DNA from: Streptomyces sp. Je 1-79
GTDB taxonomy: Bacteria > Actinomycetota > Actinomycetes > Streptomycetales > Streptomycetaceae
Assembly (NCBI RefSeq): GCF_025195125.1
Contig: NZ_JAMGSL010000006.1
Coordinates: forward strand, 231,815 to 295,814
Direction: 5' to 3'
Length of the DNA: 64,000 nucleotides
A model generated the notes under the pieces. It was not told the DNA's origin. It made no database searches and saw only the letters and a list, made by a program, of their open reading frames with translations. This document shows, in pieces, positions 1 through 7,791 of this stretch. The translations under genes were made by a program, and so were the position numbers. How positions within the stretch are numbered: the stretch's first letter is position 1; each line of letters opens with the position of its first letter.

Positions 1-558
1 CTTGGCGATGTCGACCAGGACCGGGCCGGGACGGCCGGTGGAGGCGATGTGGAAGGCCTCGGCGATCGTCCTCGGGATGTCCTCGGCCTTGGTGACCAGG
101 AAGTTGTGCTTGGTGATCGGCATCGTGATGCCGCAGATGTCCGCCTCCTGGAAGGCGTCCGTGCCGATGGCCTTGGAGGCGACCTGGCCGGTGATCGCGA
201 CCAGCGGGACGGAGTCCATGTGGGCGTCTGCGATCGGGGTGACCAGGTTGGTGGCGCCGGGACCGGAGGTCGCCATGCAGACGCCGACCTTGCCGGTCGC
301 CTGGGCGTAGCCGGTGGCGGCGTGACCGGCGCCCTGCTCGTGGCGGACCAGGATGTGGCGGACCTTCTGGGAGTCCATCATCGGGTCGTACGCGGGGAGG
401 ATGGCGCCGCCCGGAATACCGAAGACGGTGTCGGCCCCCACTTCCTCGAGAGAACGGATGAGGGACTGCGCACCCGTGACGTGCTCGACGGTGGTGGCGG
501 TCTGTCCGCCGCTACGGGCCCGCGGCTGCGGATGGTGCCCGGTGGCCTGCTCGGTCAT
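1..558 (-). CDS. ilvB: Acetolactate synthase large subunit, N-terminal part (cut by window edge)
   Basis: Catalytic subunit of acetohydroxyacid synthase (ThDP-, FAD- and Mg-dependent), the first common step of valine, leucine and isoleucine synthesis, in the cytosol. About 186 N-terminal residues are visible and the gene runs off the left edge. The protein starts [10 protein letters not shown]. It shows the ThDP-enzyme Pyr domain: a [14 protein letters not shown] stretch, the [14 protein letters not shown] segment with the catalytic Glu, and the [10 protein letters not shown] loop. The ATG at 558 is preceded by GAGAAGAG about 8 bases away; an in-frame ATG at 564 is possible but sits too close to that site. 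Upstream lies a leader peptide and a terminator-like hairpin, so expression is probably attenuated by branched-chain amino acid supply. ilvN and ilvC would be expected further left, outside the window. Confidence 0.95.
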   Translation of the reverse strand, partial: MTEQATGHHPQPRARSGGQTATTVEHVTGAQSLIRSLEEVGADTVFGIPGGAILPAYDPMMDSQKVRHILVRHEQGAGHAATGYAQATGKVGVCMATSGPGATNLVTPIADAHMDSVPLVAITGQVASKAIGTDAFQEADICGITMPITKHNFLVTKAEDIPRTIAEAFHIASTGRPGPVLVDIAK

Positions 559-617
559 CAGCATTCTCTTCTCGAAGCAGAGGGTTTTTGCGAGGGTTTG
601 GGAGGAGCCGGTGCAAC

Positions 618-651
618 AAAAAACCCCTCGTGCCGGGAGGCAAGCGAGGGG
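618..651 (-). terminator. Attenuator hairpin in the ilvB leader
   Basis: Read on the minus strand this is a GC-rich stem followed by six T. The outer arms CCCCTCG (624-630) and CGAGGGG (645-651) pair perfectly, and an inner TGCC/GGCA pair (631-634 with 639-642) extends the stem. The A-run at 618-623 gives the U-tract. It lies between the leader peptide and ilvB, the position expected of a transcription attenuator. Confidence 0.85.
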
Positions 652-694
652 AGCGCGTCGGTAGCGTTTCAAGCCGGGCCGTCATGGCCCTGCT

Positions 695-736
695 TCAGCC
701 GACGCGCTTTCCAAGTACGAGAATTCGGGTGCGCAT
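695..736 (-). CDS. ilvB leader peptide
   Basis: A 13-residue ORF, MRTRILVLGKRVG, preceded by a strong GGGGGGAGGG ribosome site. It has the run Ile-Leu-Val-Leu plus a later Val, the three end products of the pathway, so ribosome stalling here can sense their charged tRNAs. It ends about 44 bases before the attenuator stem. Actinobacterial ilvB genes are known to use this kind of leader. Control by attenuation is inferred from layout. Confidence 0.85.
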   Translation of the reverse strand: MRTRILVLGKRVG

Positions 737-769
737 GGCACTGACCCTCCCCCCGACGCACTGTCAGTG

Positions 770-3700
770 TCAAGTGGGTGGGACAGGCGTCTCATTATTT
801 GAGCGGAACGGGGGATGGTTTCCGACCGTGACGGCCGCTCCACCAGGGACGGGGTACTCGCCCCTGACCAGCGCACGGCGCAGCCGGTACTCGTCGAGGG
901 GGCCCGAGAACGCCATGCCCTGGCCGTGGGTGCAGCCCATGGCGCGCAGGGCGAGCACCTGCTCCGGGACGTCCACGCCGTCGGCGACGGACTGCAACCC
1001 CAGGTCGGAGGCGATCCGGAGCAGCCCGCTGGTGATCTTGCGGAGCCGGGCGGACTCGACCACGCCCTCGACGAGCCCTCTGTCCAGTTTCAGTACGTCG
1101 ACGGGGAGGCGGCGCAGCGCGTTGATCGCCGCGTAGCCGCTGCCGAAGCCGTCGAGCGCGATCCGTACGCCGAGCCGGCGCAGGGCGACCAGGCGGTGCT
1201 CCAGGTCGTCGAAGGAGACCCGGGGGTCGCTGTCGGCCAGCTCGATCATCAGGGAGCCCGAGGGGAGCTCGTAGCGGGTCAGCAGCGCCTCGACGGAGCC
1301 GAGCGGCAGCGAGCGGTCGAGCAGCCGACGGGCGGAGAGCCGGACGGAGACCGGGGCCCGGTGGCCGATTCCGGCCCGCTCGGCGGCCTGCTCGACGGCC
1401 TGCTCAAGAAGCCAGCGGCCGAGTTCGGCGACGCGCTCGCCGTCCTCGGCGACCCGCAGGAACTCGGCGGGGGTGAAGAGGATGCCCTGGGCGGAGCGCC
1501 AGCGGGCCTGGGCGGCGACGGCGGTGATCCGGCCGGTGGCGAGGTCCACCACCGGCTGGTGGAGCAGGGCGAACTCGCCGTCGTCCAGGGCGGTGCGCAG
1601 CCGGGTGGCCAGTTCGGCCCTGCGGACGATCTCGGCCTGCATCTGCGGCGCGTACAGCTCGACGCGGTCCTTGCCGGCGGCCTTGGCCCGGTACATGGCC
1701 AGGTCGGCGTTGCGCAGCAGCTCCCCGGCGCCGATGCCGGGCTCGGCGAAGGCGACGCCGATGGAGGCGGCGACCCGCACCTCGGTCCCGCCCTCGACGC
1801 GGTACGGCTGGGAGAGCGTGAGACGCAGCCGGTCGGCGATCTCGTGGACCTGGTACTCGCGGGCGGCGCGGTCCCGTGTGCCGTCGCCGAGGATGAGTGC
1901 GGCGAACTCGTCGCCGCCGAGCCGGGCGGCGGTGTCCCCGGCCCGTACGGAGTCCTGGAGGCGGCGCGCGGCCTGGACGAGCAGCTCGTCGCCCGCCTGG
2001 TGGCCGAGCCGGTCGTTGACGCCCTTGAAACCGTCGAGGTCGATGAAGAGCACGGCGGTGCCGGGGTCGGAGGAGCGCCGGCCGGCGAGCGCCTTGCGCA
2101 CGCGCCGGGTGAACAGCGCCCGGTTGGGCAGGTCGGTGAGCGGGTCGTGCTCGGCGTTGTGCTGCAACTGGGCCTGGAGGCGTACCCGTTCGGTGACGTC
2201 CCGGCTGTTGAAGATCAGCCCGCCCTGGTGGCGGTTGACGGTGGACTCGACGTTGAGCCAGTCGCCGCGGCCGGAGCGGAAGCGGCACTCGATCCGCGTG
2301 GTCGGCTCCTCCGAGGGAGGGGCGGCAAGGAAGCGGCGGACCTCGTGCACGACCCCGCCGAGGTCTTCGGGATGGATGAGCGAGGCCAGTTCGGAGCCGA
2401 TCAGCTCCTCGGCCTCCCGTCCGTAGACCCCGGAGGCGGCGGGGCTGACGTAGCGGAGTATGCCGGTGGGCGCGGCGATCATGATGACGTCGCTGGAGCC
2501 CTGCACCAGGGACCTGAAGTGGTTCTCCTTCTGGGCCAGTTCGTGGGTGAGGGCGATGTTGTCGAGGAGCATGATGCCCTGGCGTACGACCAGGGCGAGC
2601 ACGACCGTACAGCCGGTGAGGACGACCACGCGGTCCACTCTGCGTCCCTCGACGACGTTGTACAGGATGCCGAGCGTGCAGACCGCCGCGGCGAGATACG
2701 GGGTGAGGGCGGCCAGCGAGCCCGCGACGGGGCGGCTGTGGTGGCGCTGGGCGCGCGGGGCGGGCACCCCCTCGGTACTCCGGCGCACTCCCCAGGGGGC
2801 GTACGCCAGGAGCAGCGAGCCGGCGAACCAGCCGGCGTCGAGGAGCTGGCCGGAGGTGTAGTTCTCGCGGAGCAGCGGGGAGGTGAACAGCGCGTCGCAC
2901 AGCACGGTGAGGGCGAGGGCGGCGATGGCGGTGTTGGTCGCCGAGCGGTTCACCTGCGAGCGCCGGAAGTGCAGGGCGAGGACCATGCTGACGAGGACGA
3001 TGTCCAGCAGGGGGTACGCCAGGGTGAGCGCGGCGCGGGCGACGCTCTCGCCCTGGAAGTGCGCGGTGTGCGCGAGGGCGAGGCTCCAGGAGAGGGTGAG
3101 CAGCGAGCCGCCGATCAGCCAGGCGTCGAGGGACAGGCAGACCCAGCCGGCCCGGGTGACGGGCTTCTTGGCGAGCACGAGCAGCCCGACGATCGCGGGC
3201 GGGGCGAAGAGCAGGAAGAAGACGTCGGCGACGGAGGGGCTGGGCACCTCCACCTGGAGCACGACCTCGTACCACCCCCAGACGGCGTTCCCCGCGGCGG
3301 CCATCACGGAGGAGAAGGCGAAGAGCAGCCAGGCGGGGCGGAAGCGGTTCTCGTGGACGCGGGCGTAGAGGAAGCAGGAGACGGCGGCGGCGAGGGCGGC
3401 GGCGCTGAGGCCGAAGTCACCCATGACGAGGGCCAGTTTCTCGGAGCCCCAGCCGAGGGCGGCGCCGGTCGCGTATCCCGCGCAGATCAGCCCGAGGACG
3501 ATCTGGGTGAGGGCCACGGAGGATCCGGCGCGCGCCGGACGGCCGGGCCGGTCCTGCCCTGCCCCCGGGGCCGGCGCGGCGGCCGCGGCGCGGCCGCGCT
3601 CGACGAGCGCGCCGGGGGCGCTCATCGAGACCGCCGGGGCGTCGTGGGTGCCGGAACACGGGGGTGCGGTAAGGCGCCCGGTGCCGGGGCGTGCGGGGTC

Positions 3701-4237
3701 CGCGGCCGGGCCTGGGAGGGCTGGACGTGACGCGGTGTCCGGGTCCGCGGTGTCCGCACGGCGGCCTTGGAGGCCTGGTCCAGGGACGCCCGCATCCGGG
3801 ACGCCATGGTCCTGGGCGCCCGGGTCCTGAACACCGGATCCCTGGGCGCCGGATCCCTGGACGCCCGGACCCCGGACACCTGGGTCCCGGACACCAGGCC
3901 CCTGGACGTCCAGGTCCTGGACACCGGATCCCTGGACACCGGATCCCTGGGCGCCCGGGTCCTGGGCGGTGTCCGGGTCGGCGGTGCGCCGGTCGGACTG
4001 GGCGGGGAGGCCGGCGGCGCCGGCCTGCGTGCGGAGGCGGGCGCCCTGGGTGGGCGGCCCGGCTTCGTCGCACGCGAGGGTCGTCGACGGCGGTCCCGTC
4101 GCGTCGGATCGTCGGTCCATCGGCCGTACATCACCCGTCGCCCCCCTCGGAATCTGATGTCCCGTCACTTCGCTCCCCGGCGTCAGCTCGTACTCGACGC
4201 AGCCCCCCGCTCCGGGACGATACACCAGGACCGTCAC
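770..4237 (-). CDS. Membrane PAS-GGDEF-(degenerate EAL) protein, probable diguanylate cyclase
   Basis: Signalling protein predicted to make c-di-GMP at the membrane. The longest reading (GTG at 4237, 1155 aa) has a disordered N-terminus with pentapeptide repeats (about residues 90-160), a multi-helix membrane region (about 240-560), a PAS/PAC domain (about 575-690), GGDEF (motif about 773) and an EAL-type domain (about 890-1130). GGDEF is intact in RLGGDEFAAL, and an RAGD inhibitory-site motif sits in the usual register before it. The EAL domain has lost key residues: AAQARW stands where a VEALVRW-type motif belongs, and LDGFGSGY replaces DDFGTGY. Phosphodiesterase activity is therefore unlikely. 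The start is uncertain: there is no good ribosome site at 4237, and ATG 3625, just before the membrane region, is an alternative. A hairpin-forming repeat overlaps the 4237 start. The gene is probably monocistronic. Confidence 0.85.
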   Translation of the reverse strand: MTVLVYRPGAGGCVEYELTPGSEVTGHQIPRGATGDVRPMDRRSDATGPPSTTLACDEAGPPTQGARLRTQAGAAGLPAQSDRRTADPDTAQDPGAQGSGVQGSGVQDLDVQGPGVRDPGVRGPGVQGSGAQGSGVQDPGAQDHGVPDAGVPGPGLQGRRADTADPDTASRPALPGPAADPARPGTGRLTAPPCSGTHDAPAVSMSAPGALVERGRAAAAAPAPGAGQDRPGRPARAGSSVALTQIVLGLICAGYATGAALGWGSEKLALVMGDFGLSAAALAAAVSCFLYARVHENRFRPAWLLFAFSSVMAAAGNAVWGWYEVVLQVEVPSPSVADVFFLLFAPPAIVGLLVLAKKPVTRAGWVCLSLDAWLIGGSLLTLSWSLALAHTAHFQGESVARAALTLAYPLLDIVLVSMVLALHFRRSQVNRSATNTAIAALALTVLCDALFTSPLLRENYTSGQLLDAGWFAGSLLLAYAPWGVRRSTEGVPAPRAQRHHSRPVAGSLAALTPYLAAAVCTLGILYNVVEGRRVDRVVVLTGCTVVLALVVRQGIMLLDNIALTHELAQKENHFRSLVQGSSDVIMIAAPTGILRYVSPAASGVYGREAEELIGSELASLIHPEDLGGVVHEVRRFLAAPPSEEPTTRIECRFRSGRGDWLNVESTVNRHQGGLIFNSRDVTERVRLQAQLQHNAEHDPLTDLPNRALFTRRVRKALAGRRSSDPGTAVLFIDLDGFKGVNDRLGHQAGDELLVQAARRLQDSVRAGDTAARLGGDEFAALILGDGTRDRAAREYQVHEIADRLRLTLSQPYRVEGGTEVRVAASIGVAFAEPGIGAGELLRNADLAMYRAKAAGKDRVELYAPQMQAEIVRRAELATRLRTALDDGEFALLHQPVVDLATGRITAVAAQARWRSAQGILFTPAEFLRVAEDGERVAELGRWLLEQAVEQAAERAGIGHRAPVSVRLSARRLLDRSLPLGSVEALLTRYELPSGSLMIELADSDPRVSFDDLEHRLVALRRLGVRIALDGFGSGYAAINALRRLPVDVLKLDRGLVEGVVESARLRKITSGLLRIASDLGLQSVADGVDVPEQVLALRAMGCTHGQGMAFSGPLDEYRLRRALVRGEYPVPGGAAVTVGNHPPFRSNNETPVPPT
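3770..3975 (-). repeat. 15-bp repeats encoding pentapeptides in the cyclase N-terminus
   Basis: Imperfect 15-bp units around the core CCCTGGACACCGGAT repeat about a dozen times. If translated in the cyclase frame they give pentapeptides of the type QGSGV, QGPGV and RDPGV. All frames stay open here, so coding status depends on which start codon is used. Confidence 0.7.
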
Positions 4238-4270
4238 TCAGGGACAGGGCTGCTGTACTCTCCGTGACGG
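4231..4270. promoter_or_regulatory. Inverted repeat over the cyclase 5' end
   Basis: CCGTCAC (4231-4237) and GTGACGG (4264-4270) form a perfect 7-bp inverted repeat with a 26-base spacer, centred just upstream of the possible GTG start. This is a candidate operator or RNA hairpin. The half-sites are reversed relative to the usual BldD box, so no regulator is assigned. Confidence 0.3.
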
Positions 4271-4323
4271 CCCGGGGGCTCGCGGCAGGCGCATTGAGGG
4301 GGCGCGCTGCACGACCTCGCGGC

Positions 4324-5286
4324 TCAGGTGGTCAGGACCACGTTCGCCAGCGGCTCCCCCGCCGCGAACCGGGTCAGCTGGGCGGCGATCAGCCGCTTGG
4401 CCCGGGGCATGAACGCGGAAGTGGAACCGCCGACATGGGGACTCACCAGAACACCGGGAGCGTGCCACAACGGGTGGCCCGGCGGCAGCGGTTCGGGATC
4501 GGTGACGTCCAGCGCCGCCGTGATCCGGCCGCTCTCGACCTCCTTGAGCAGCGCCGCGGTGTCCACCACCGGGCCGCGGGCCACGTTCACCAGAAGGGCG
4601 CCGTCCTTCATCCGTGCGAGGAACCCCGCGTCGGCGAGGTGCCTGGTCGCGGGCGTGAGCGGAGTCGAGAGAACGACCACGTCCGCCTGCGGCAGAAGGG
4701 CGGGAAGCTCCGTGAGGGGCTGCACGGGACCGCGCTCGGTGGTGCGGGCGGAGCGCGCGACGCGCACCACCCGCGCGCACTCGAAGGGCGCGAGCCGGTC
4801 CTCGATGGCGGCGCCGATCGATCCGTACCCCACGATGAGCACGGACTTGTCGGCGAGGGCCGGATAGAAGCCGGCCCGCCACTCCTCCCTGTCCTGGCCG
4901 CGGACGAAGCCCGGGATTCCGCGCAGCGAGGCGAGGATCAGGGCGAGCGTGAGCTCGGCGGTGCTCGCCTCGTGCACGCCCCTGGCGTTGCACAGTTCGA
5001 CCCCGGGCGGCAGGGATCCGAGGCCGGGCGTGACGTGGTCCGTACCCGCCGAGAGCGTCTGCACGGCGCGGACGGAGGTCATCCCGGCCAGTGGCCGGAC
5101 GGCGATCTCCGAGCCCTTCATGTACGGGACCACGTAGAACGCGCAGCGCGCCGGATCGGCGGGGAAGTCGGGGCCGCCGTCCCACAGACGGTAGTTCAGC
5201 CCCGACGCGCCCGGTTCGGGAAGCCCCGCGATCTCGTCCGCGGGAATCGGAAGCCACACGTCAGCGGTCGTGTCATGGAGTGTCAT
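4324..5286 (-). CDS. D-2-hydroxyacid dehydrogenase (NAD-binding)
   Basis: A 320-aa cytosolic oxidoreductase of the D-isomer-specific 2-hydroxyacid dehydrogenase family, which interconverts 2-oxo acids and D-2-hydroxy acids with NAD(P)H. The Rossmann motif VGYGSIG lies near the middle. The catalytic set is visible: Arg in VNVARGPVVD, Glu in DVTDPEPLP and His in SPHVGGST. At 320 aa it lacks the C-terminal ACT region of true serine-pathway SerA, so it is not called serA. ATG at 5286 starts MTLHDTTADV. It is divergent from the aldo/keto reductase with a 75-bp shared promoter region. The substrate cannot be read from the sequence; glyoxylate or hydroxypyruvate are common for the family. Confidence 0.88.
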   Translation of the reverse strand: MTLHDTTADVWLPIPADEIAGLPEPGASGLNYRLWDGGPDFPADPARCAFYVVPYMKGSEIAVRPLAGMTSVRAVQTLSAGTDHVTPGLGSLPPGVELCNARGVHEASTAELTLALILASLRGIPGFVRGQDREEWRAGFYPALADKSVLIVGYGSIGAAIEDRLAPFECARVVRVARSARTTERGPVQPLTELPALLPQADVVVLSTPLTPATRHLADAGFLARMKDGALLVNVARGPVVDTAALLKEVESGRITAALDVTDPEPLPPGHPLWHAPGVLVSPHVGGSTSAFMPRAKRLIAAQLTRFAAGEPLANVVLTT

Positions 5287-5361
5287 GACCGGGAGGCTAT
5301 GCGAAGAATCCCGGCCGCCATTGGTTACTTTGGGGGACGGCACAGGGAGGGGTACCGGCAG

Positions 5362-6360
5362 GTGGAGCGCAGGACTATCGGGGCGGCGGCGCTCGACGTG
5401 GGCGCGGTCGGCCTGGGCTGCATGCCGATGAACTGGGCCTACAGCGCGTCGCAACAGCGCGGCGACCGCTCGCTGCGTACGGTGCACGCGGCCCTGGACG
5501 CCGGGGTGAGCCTGCTCGACACCGCCGACATGTACGGGCCCTTCACCAACGAGCTGCTGGTGGGGCGGGCGTTGAAGGAACGCCGGGCCGAGGCGTTCGT
5601 GTCGACCAAGTGCGGTCTGCTCGTGGGCGATCAGCACGTCGTGGCCAACGGCCGGCCCGGATATGTACGGCGGGCCTGCGACGCCTCGCTGCGACGGCTG
5701 CAGACGGATGTGATCGACCTCTACCAGCTGCACCGGGCGGACCCGGAGGTGCCGGTCGAGGAGACCTGGGGCGCGATGGCCGAGCTGGTGTCGGCGGGCA
5801 AGGTGCGGGCGCTCGGGTTCTGCGCGGTCGGGGCGCGGGCGGCGCGGCGCGGCGGGGCACACCTGCACGAGGGAACGATCCGGCAGTTGGAGCGGGTCCA
5901 GCAGGTCTTCCCGGTGAGCGCGGTGGAGGCCGAGCTGTCGGTGTGGTCCCCGGAGGCGCTGGAGCGGCTGCTGCCGTGGTGCGAGGCGCGGGGTGTGGGG
6001 TTCCTGGCCGCGATGCCGCTGGGGAACGGGTTCCTGACCGGGACGCTGACGCCGGGCGGCGGGTTCGAGCCGGACGACCCGCGGGCCCGGCATCCCCGGT
6101 TCACCGCGGAGATGATGGCGGCGAACCAGCCGCTGGTGGCGGGATTGCGGCGGGTGGCGGCGCGCCACGGGGAGGGCGTCACTCCGGCGCAGGTGGCGCT
6201 GGCGTGGGCGCTGGCCCAGGGGCCGCACGTGGTGCCGATCCCGGGGGCGAAGCGGGAGTGCTGGGCGGTGGAGAACGCGGGGGCGGCGGAGCTGCTGCTC
6301 ACGGCCGGGGATCTCGCGGAGATCGCGCGTCTGCCGGGGCCGCGGGGATCGTGGGACTGA
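5362..6360 (+). CDS. Aldo/keto reductase
   Basis: A 332-aa NADPH-dependent oxidoreductase with a (beta/alpha)8 barrel. The family tetrad is visible: Asp and Tyr in LLDTADMYGPF, Lys in VSTKCGLL and His in LYQLHRADP. The C-terminal segment PIPGAKR matches the cofactor-phosphate-binding part of the YhdN/AKR family. The GTG at 5362 (VERRTIG) follows GGGAGG about 11 bases upstream. The substrate is unknown. It is transcribed away from the 2-hydroxyacid dehydrogenase and followed by the sugar-dehydrogenase-like lipoprotein after 68 bp, so the two may be cotranscribed. Confidence 0.88.
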   Translation: MERRTIGAAALDVGAVGLGCMPMNWAYSASQQRGDRSLRTVHAALDAGVSLLDTADMYGPFTNELLVGRALKERRAEAFVSTKCGLLVGDQHVVANGRPGYVRRACDASLRRLQTDVIDLYQLHRADPEVPVEETWGAMAELVSAGKVRALGFCAVGARAARRGGAHLHEGTIRQLERVQQVFPVSAVEAELSVWSPEALERLLPWCEARGVGFLAAMPLGNGFLTGTLTPGGGFEPDDPRARHPRFTAEMMAANQPLVAGLRRVAARHGEGVTPAQVALAWALAQGPHVVPIPGAKRECWAVENAGAAELLLTAGDLAEIARLPGPRGSWD

Positions 6361-6428
6361 GAGCGGGAACCTGATCGGGCCGAGCGGTGTATCAAGGATA
6401 GTGATCGCCGCTTGAAGGGATCGGGACC

Positions 6429-7553
6429 GTGGGCCGAGCTTTTGTGGGAGCTGTCGGGGCCGCCGCCGTGCTGGGGCTGCTGTCGGGGTGTGCGTCGGGC
6501 GAGGGCGGGGAGGGGGCCGGGTCGCCTTCCGGATCCCCGTCCGTGTCCGTGTCCGCCACGGAATCGGGGACGGGGAGCTCCCCCGGCTCCGTGCGCGTGG
6601 CCGGGACGCTGACCGAGGATCTGGAGTCGCCGTGGGGTGTCGCCGCACTGCCGGACGGTGATCTCCTCGTCGCCTCGCGCGACGAGCGCACGGTCACCCG
6701 GGTCGATGCGGAGTCCGGGAGAAAGACGCGGGCCGGAGAGGTGCCGGGAGTGGCTCCCGGCGGTGAGGGCGGGCTGCTCGGCCTGGCCGTGCGGGACGGC
6801 TGGGTGTACGCGTACTTCACCGGGGAGACGGACAACCGCATCGTCCGCATGCCGTACGGCGGCGGGGCGATGGACCGGCTGGGAGCGCCCGAGGTGGTGC
6901 TCTCGGGCATCCCGAAGGGGAATGTGCACAACGGCGGGCGGATCGCGTTCGGCCCGGACGGGATGCTGTACGCGGGGACGGGCGAGCGGGGCGAGACGGG
7001 GCTCGCTCAGGACGTGGAGTCGCTGGGCGGCAAGATCCTCCGGATGACACCGGAGGGGAAGCCGGCGCCGGGCAATCCGTTCCCCGGCTCGGTGGTCTAT
7101 TCGTACGGTCACCGCAATGTGCAGGGTCTGGCCTGGGACCCGGACGGTCGGCTGTGGGCGGCCGAGTTCGGCCAGAACACCTGGGACGAGCTGAATCTGA
7201 TCCGGGCGGGGAAGAACTACGGCTGGCCGAAGGCGGAGGGCACGGCGAACGTCTCCGGCCTCGTGGACCCGGTGGCCGAGTGGAGGACGGACGAGGCCTC
7301 GCCGAGCGGGATCGCGTACGCCGACGGCGCGATCTGGATGGCGGGCCTGAGAGGCGAGCGGCTGTGGCGGATCCCGGTCTCCGGAGCGGAACGCTCGGGA
7401 GAGCCCGAGGCGTTCCTCGTGGAGGAGTACGGCCGTCTGCGCACGGTCCTGGCGGCGGGTGACGGCCGGCTCTGGCTGACCACGAGCGAGACGGACACCC
7501 GGGGCACGCCGGGTCCCGGTGACGACAAGATCCTCCGCCTGGAGGTCGGATAG
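6429..7553 (+). CDS. PQQ-dependent sugar dehydrogenase-like lipoprotein
   Basis: A 374-aa exported beta-propeller of the glucose/sorbosone dehydrogenase (GSDH) family. The N-terminus MGRAFVGAVGAAAVLGLLSGC is a lipoprotein signal with lipobox LSGC. Family segments follow: ESPWGVAALPDGDLLVASR, GGEGGLLGLAV, GNVHNGGRIAFGPDGMLYAG and YGHRNVQGLAW. The family uses PQQ in some members, but many actinobacterial ones have no proven activity, so catalysis is inferred. GTG at 6429 follows GAAGGGA. An ATG for a small DUF protein follows 7 bases after the stop, suggesting one transcript. Confidence 0.88.
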   Translation: MGRAFVGAVGAAAVLGLLSGCASGEGGEGAGSPSGSPSVSVSATESGTGSSPGSVRVAGTLTEDLESPWGVAALPDGDLLVASRDERTVTRVDAESGRKTRAGEVPGVAPGGEGGLLGLAVRDGWVYAYFTGETDNRIVRMPYGGGAMDRLGAPEVVLSGIPKGNVHNGGRIAFGPDGMLYAGTGERGETGLAQDVESLGGKILRMTPEGKPAPGNPFPGSVVYSYGHRNVQGLAWDPDGRLWAAEFGQNTWDELNLIRAGKNYGWPKAEGTANVSGLVDPVAEWRTDEASPSGIAYADGAIWMAGLRGERLWRIPVSGAERSGEPEAFLVEEYGRLRTVLAAGDGRLWLTTSETDTRGTPGPGDDKILRLEVG

Positions 7554-7560
7554 GGGCGCG

Positions 7561-7791
7561 ATGTTCAACCTGATGGAAGAGCTGTTCGCACCGGGCCGCA
7601 AGCACACCGACGACGAGCGGCAGCGGCTGGAGCTGACCCGGGAGGACCTGGGTGACGGGGACCCCGGGCGGGGGCCGATAGACCTCGGCTCGGGCGCGGT
7701 GACGATACGCGTGCCGGCTCCGCCGGCCCGCGACGACGAGGACGGCCGCGGAGGCGGCGAGGACGGCGAGGACGGGGGCCGGGCTGATTAG
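7561..7791 (+). CDS. Small conserved actinobacterial protein (DUF6191-like)
   Basis: A 76-aa acidic protein starting MFNLMEELFAPGRKHTDDE and continuing with a RLELTREDLGDGDPGRGPID segment. This N-terminal pattern recurs in small Streptomyces proteins grouped, as I recall, under DUF6191. There is no membrane segment or known catalytic motif, and the tail is rich in Asp, Gly and Glu. It begins 7 bases after the upstream lipoprotein stop. It converges with the LuxR-type regulator, their stop regions overlapping by 4 bases. Function unknown. Confidence 0.7.
   Translation: MFNLMEELFAPGRKHTDDERQRLELTREDLGDGDPGRGPIDLGSGAVTIRVPAPPARDDEDGRGGGEDGEDGGRAD

Noticed and set aside
768..773. TTGACA as the ilvB -35
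   Set aside because: The position 17 bases downstream is GGAGGG, part of the leader ribosome site, not a -10 element.
682..876. 64-aa minus-strand frame across the ilvB leader
   Set aside because: Overlaps the ILVL leader peptide in another frame; no ribosome site or family. The 13-residue leader is the better call.
815..3730. Long open frame on the plus strand opposite the cyclase gene
   Set aside because: It is the G/C-rich antisense shadow of a gene with clear domain motifs; its product is Gly/Glu/Val-rich low complexity with no family.
4231..4270. BldD box over the cyclase start
   Set aside because: Half-sites are in TCAC...GTGA order, opposite to the BldD consensus AGTGA...TCACC.
4324..5286. 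serA symbol for the 2-hydroxyacid dehydrogenase
   Set aside because: The 320-aa protein lacks the C-terminal regulatory region of SerA and its residues do not decide the substrate.
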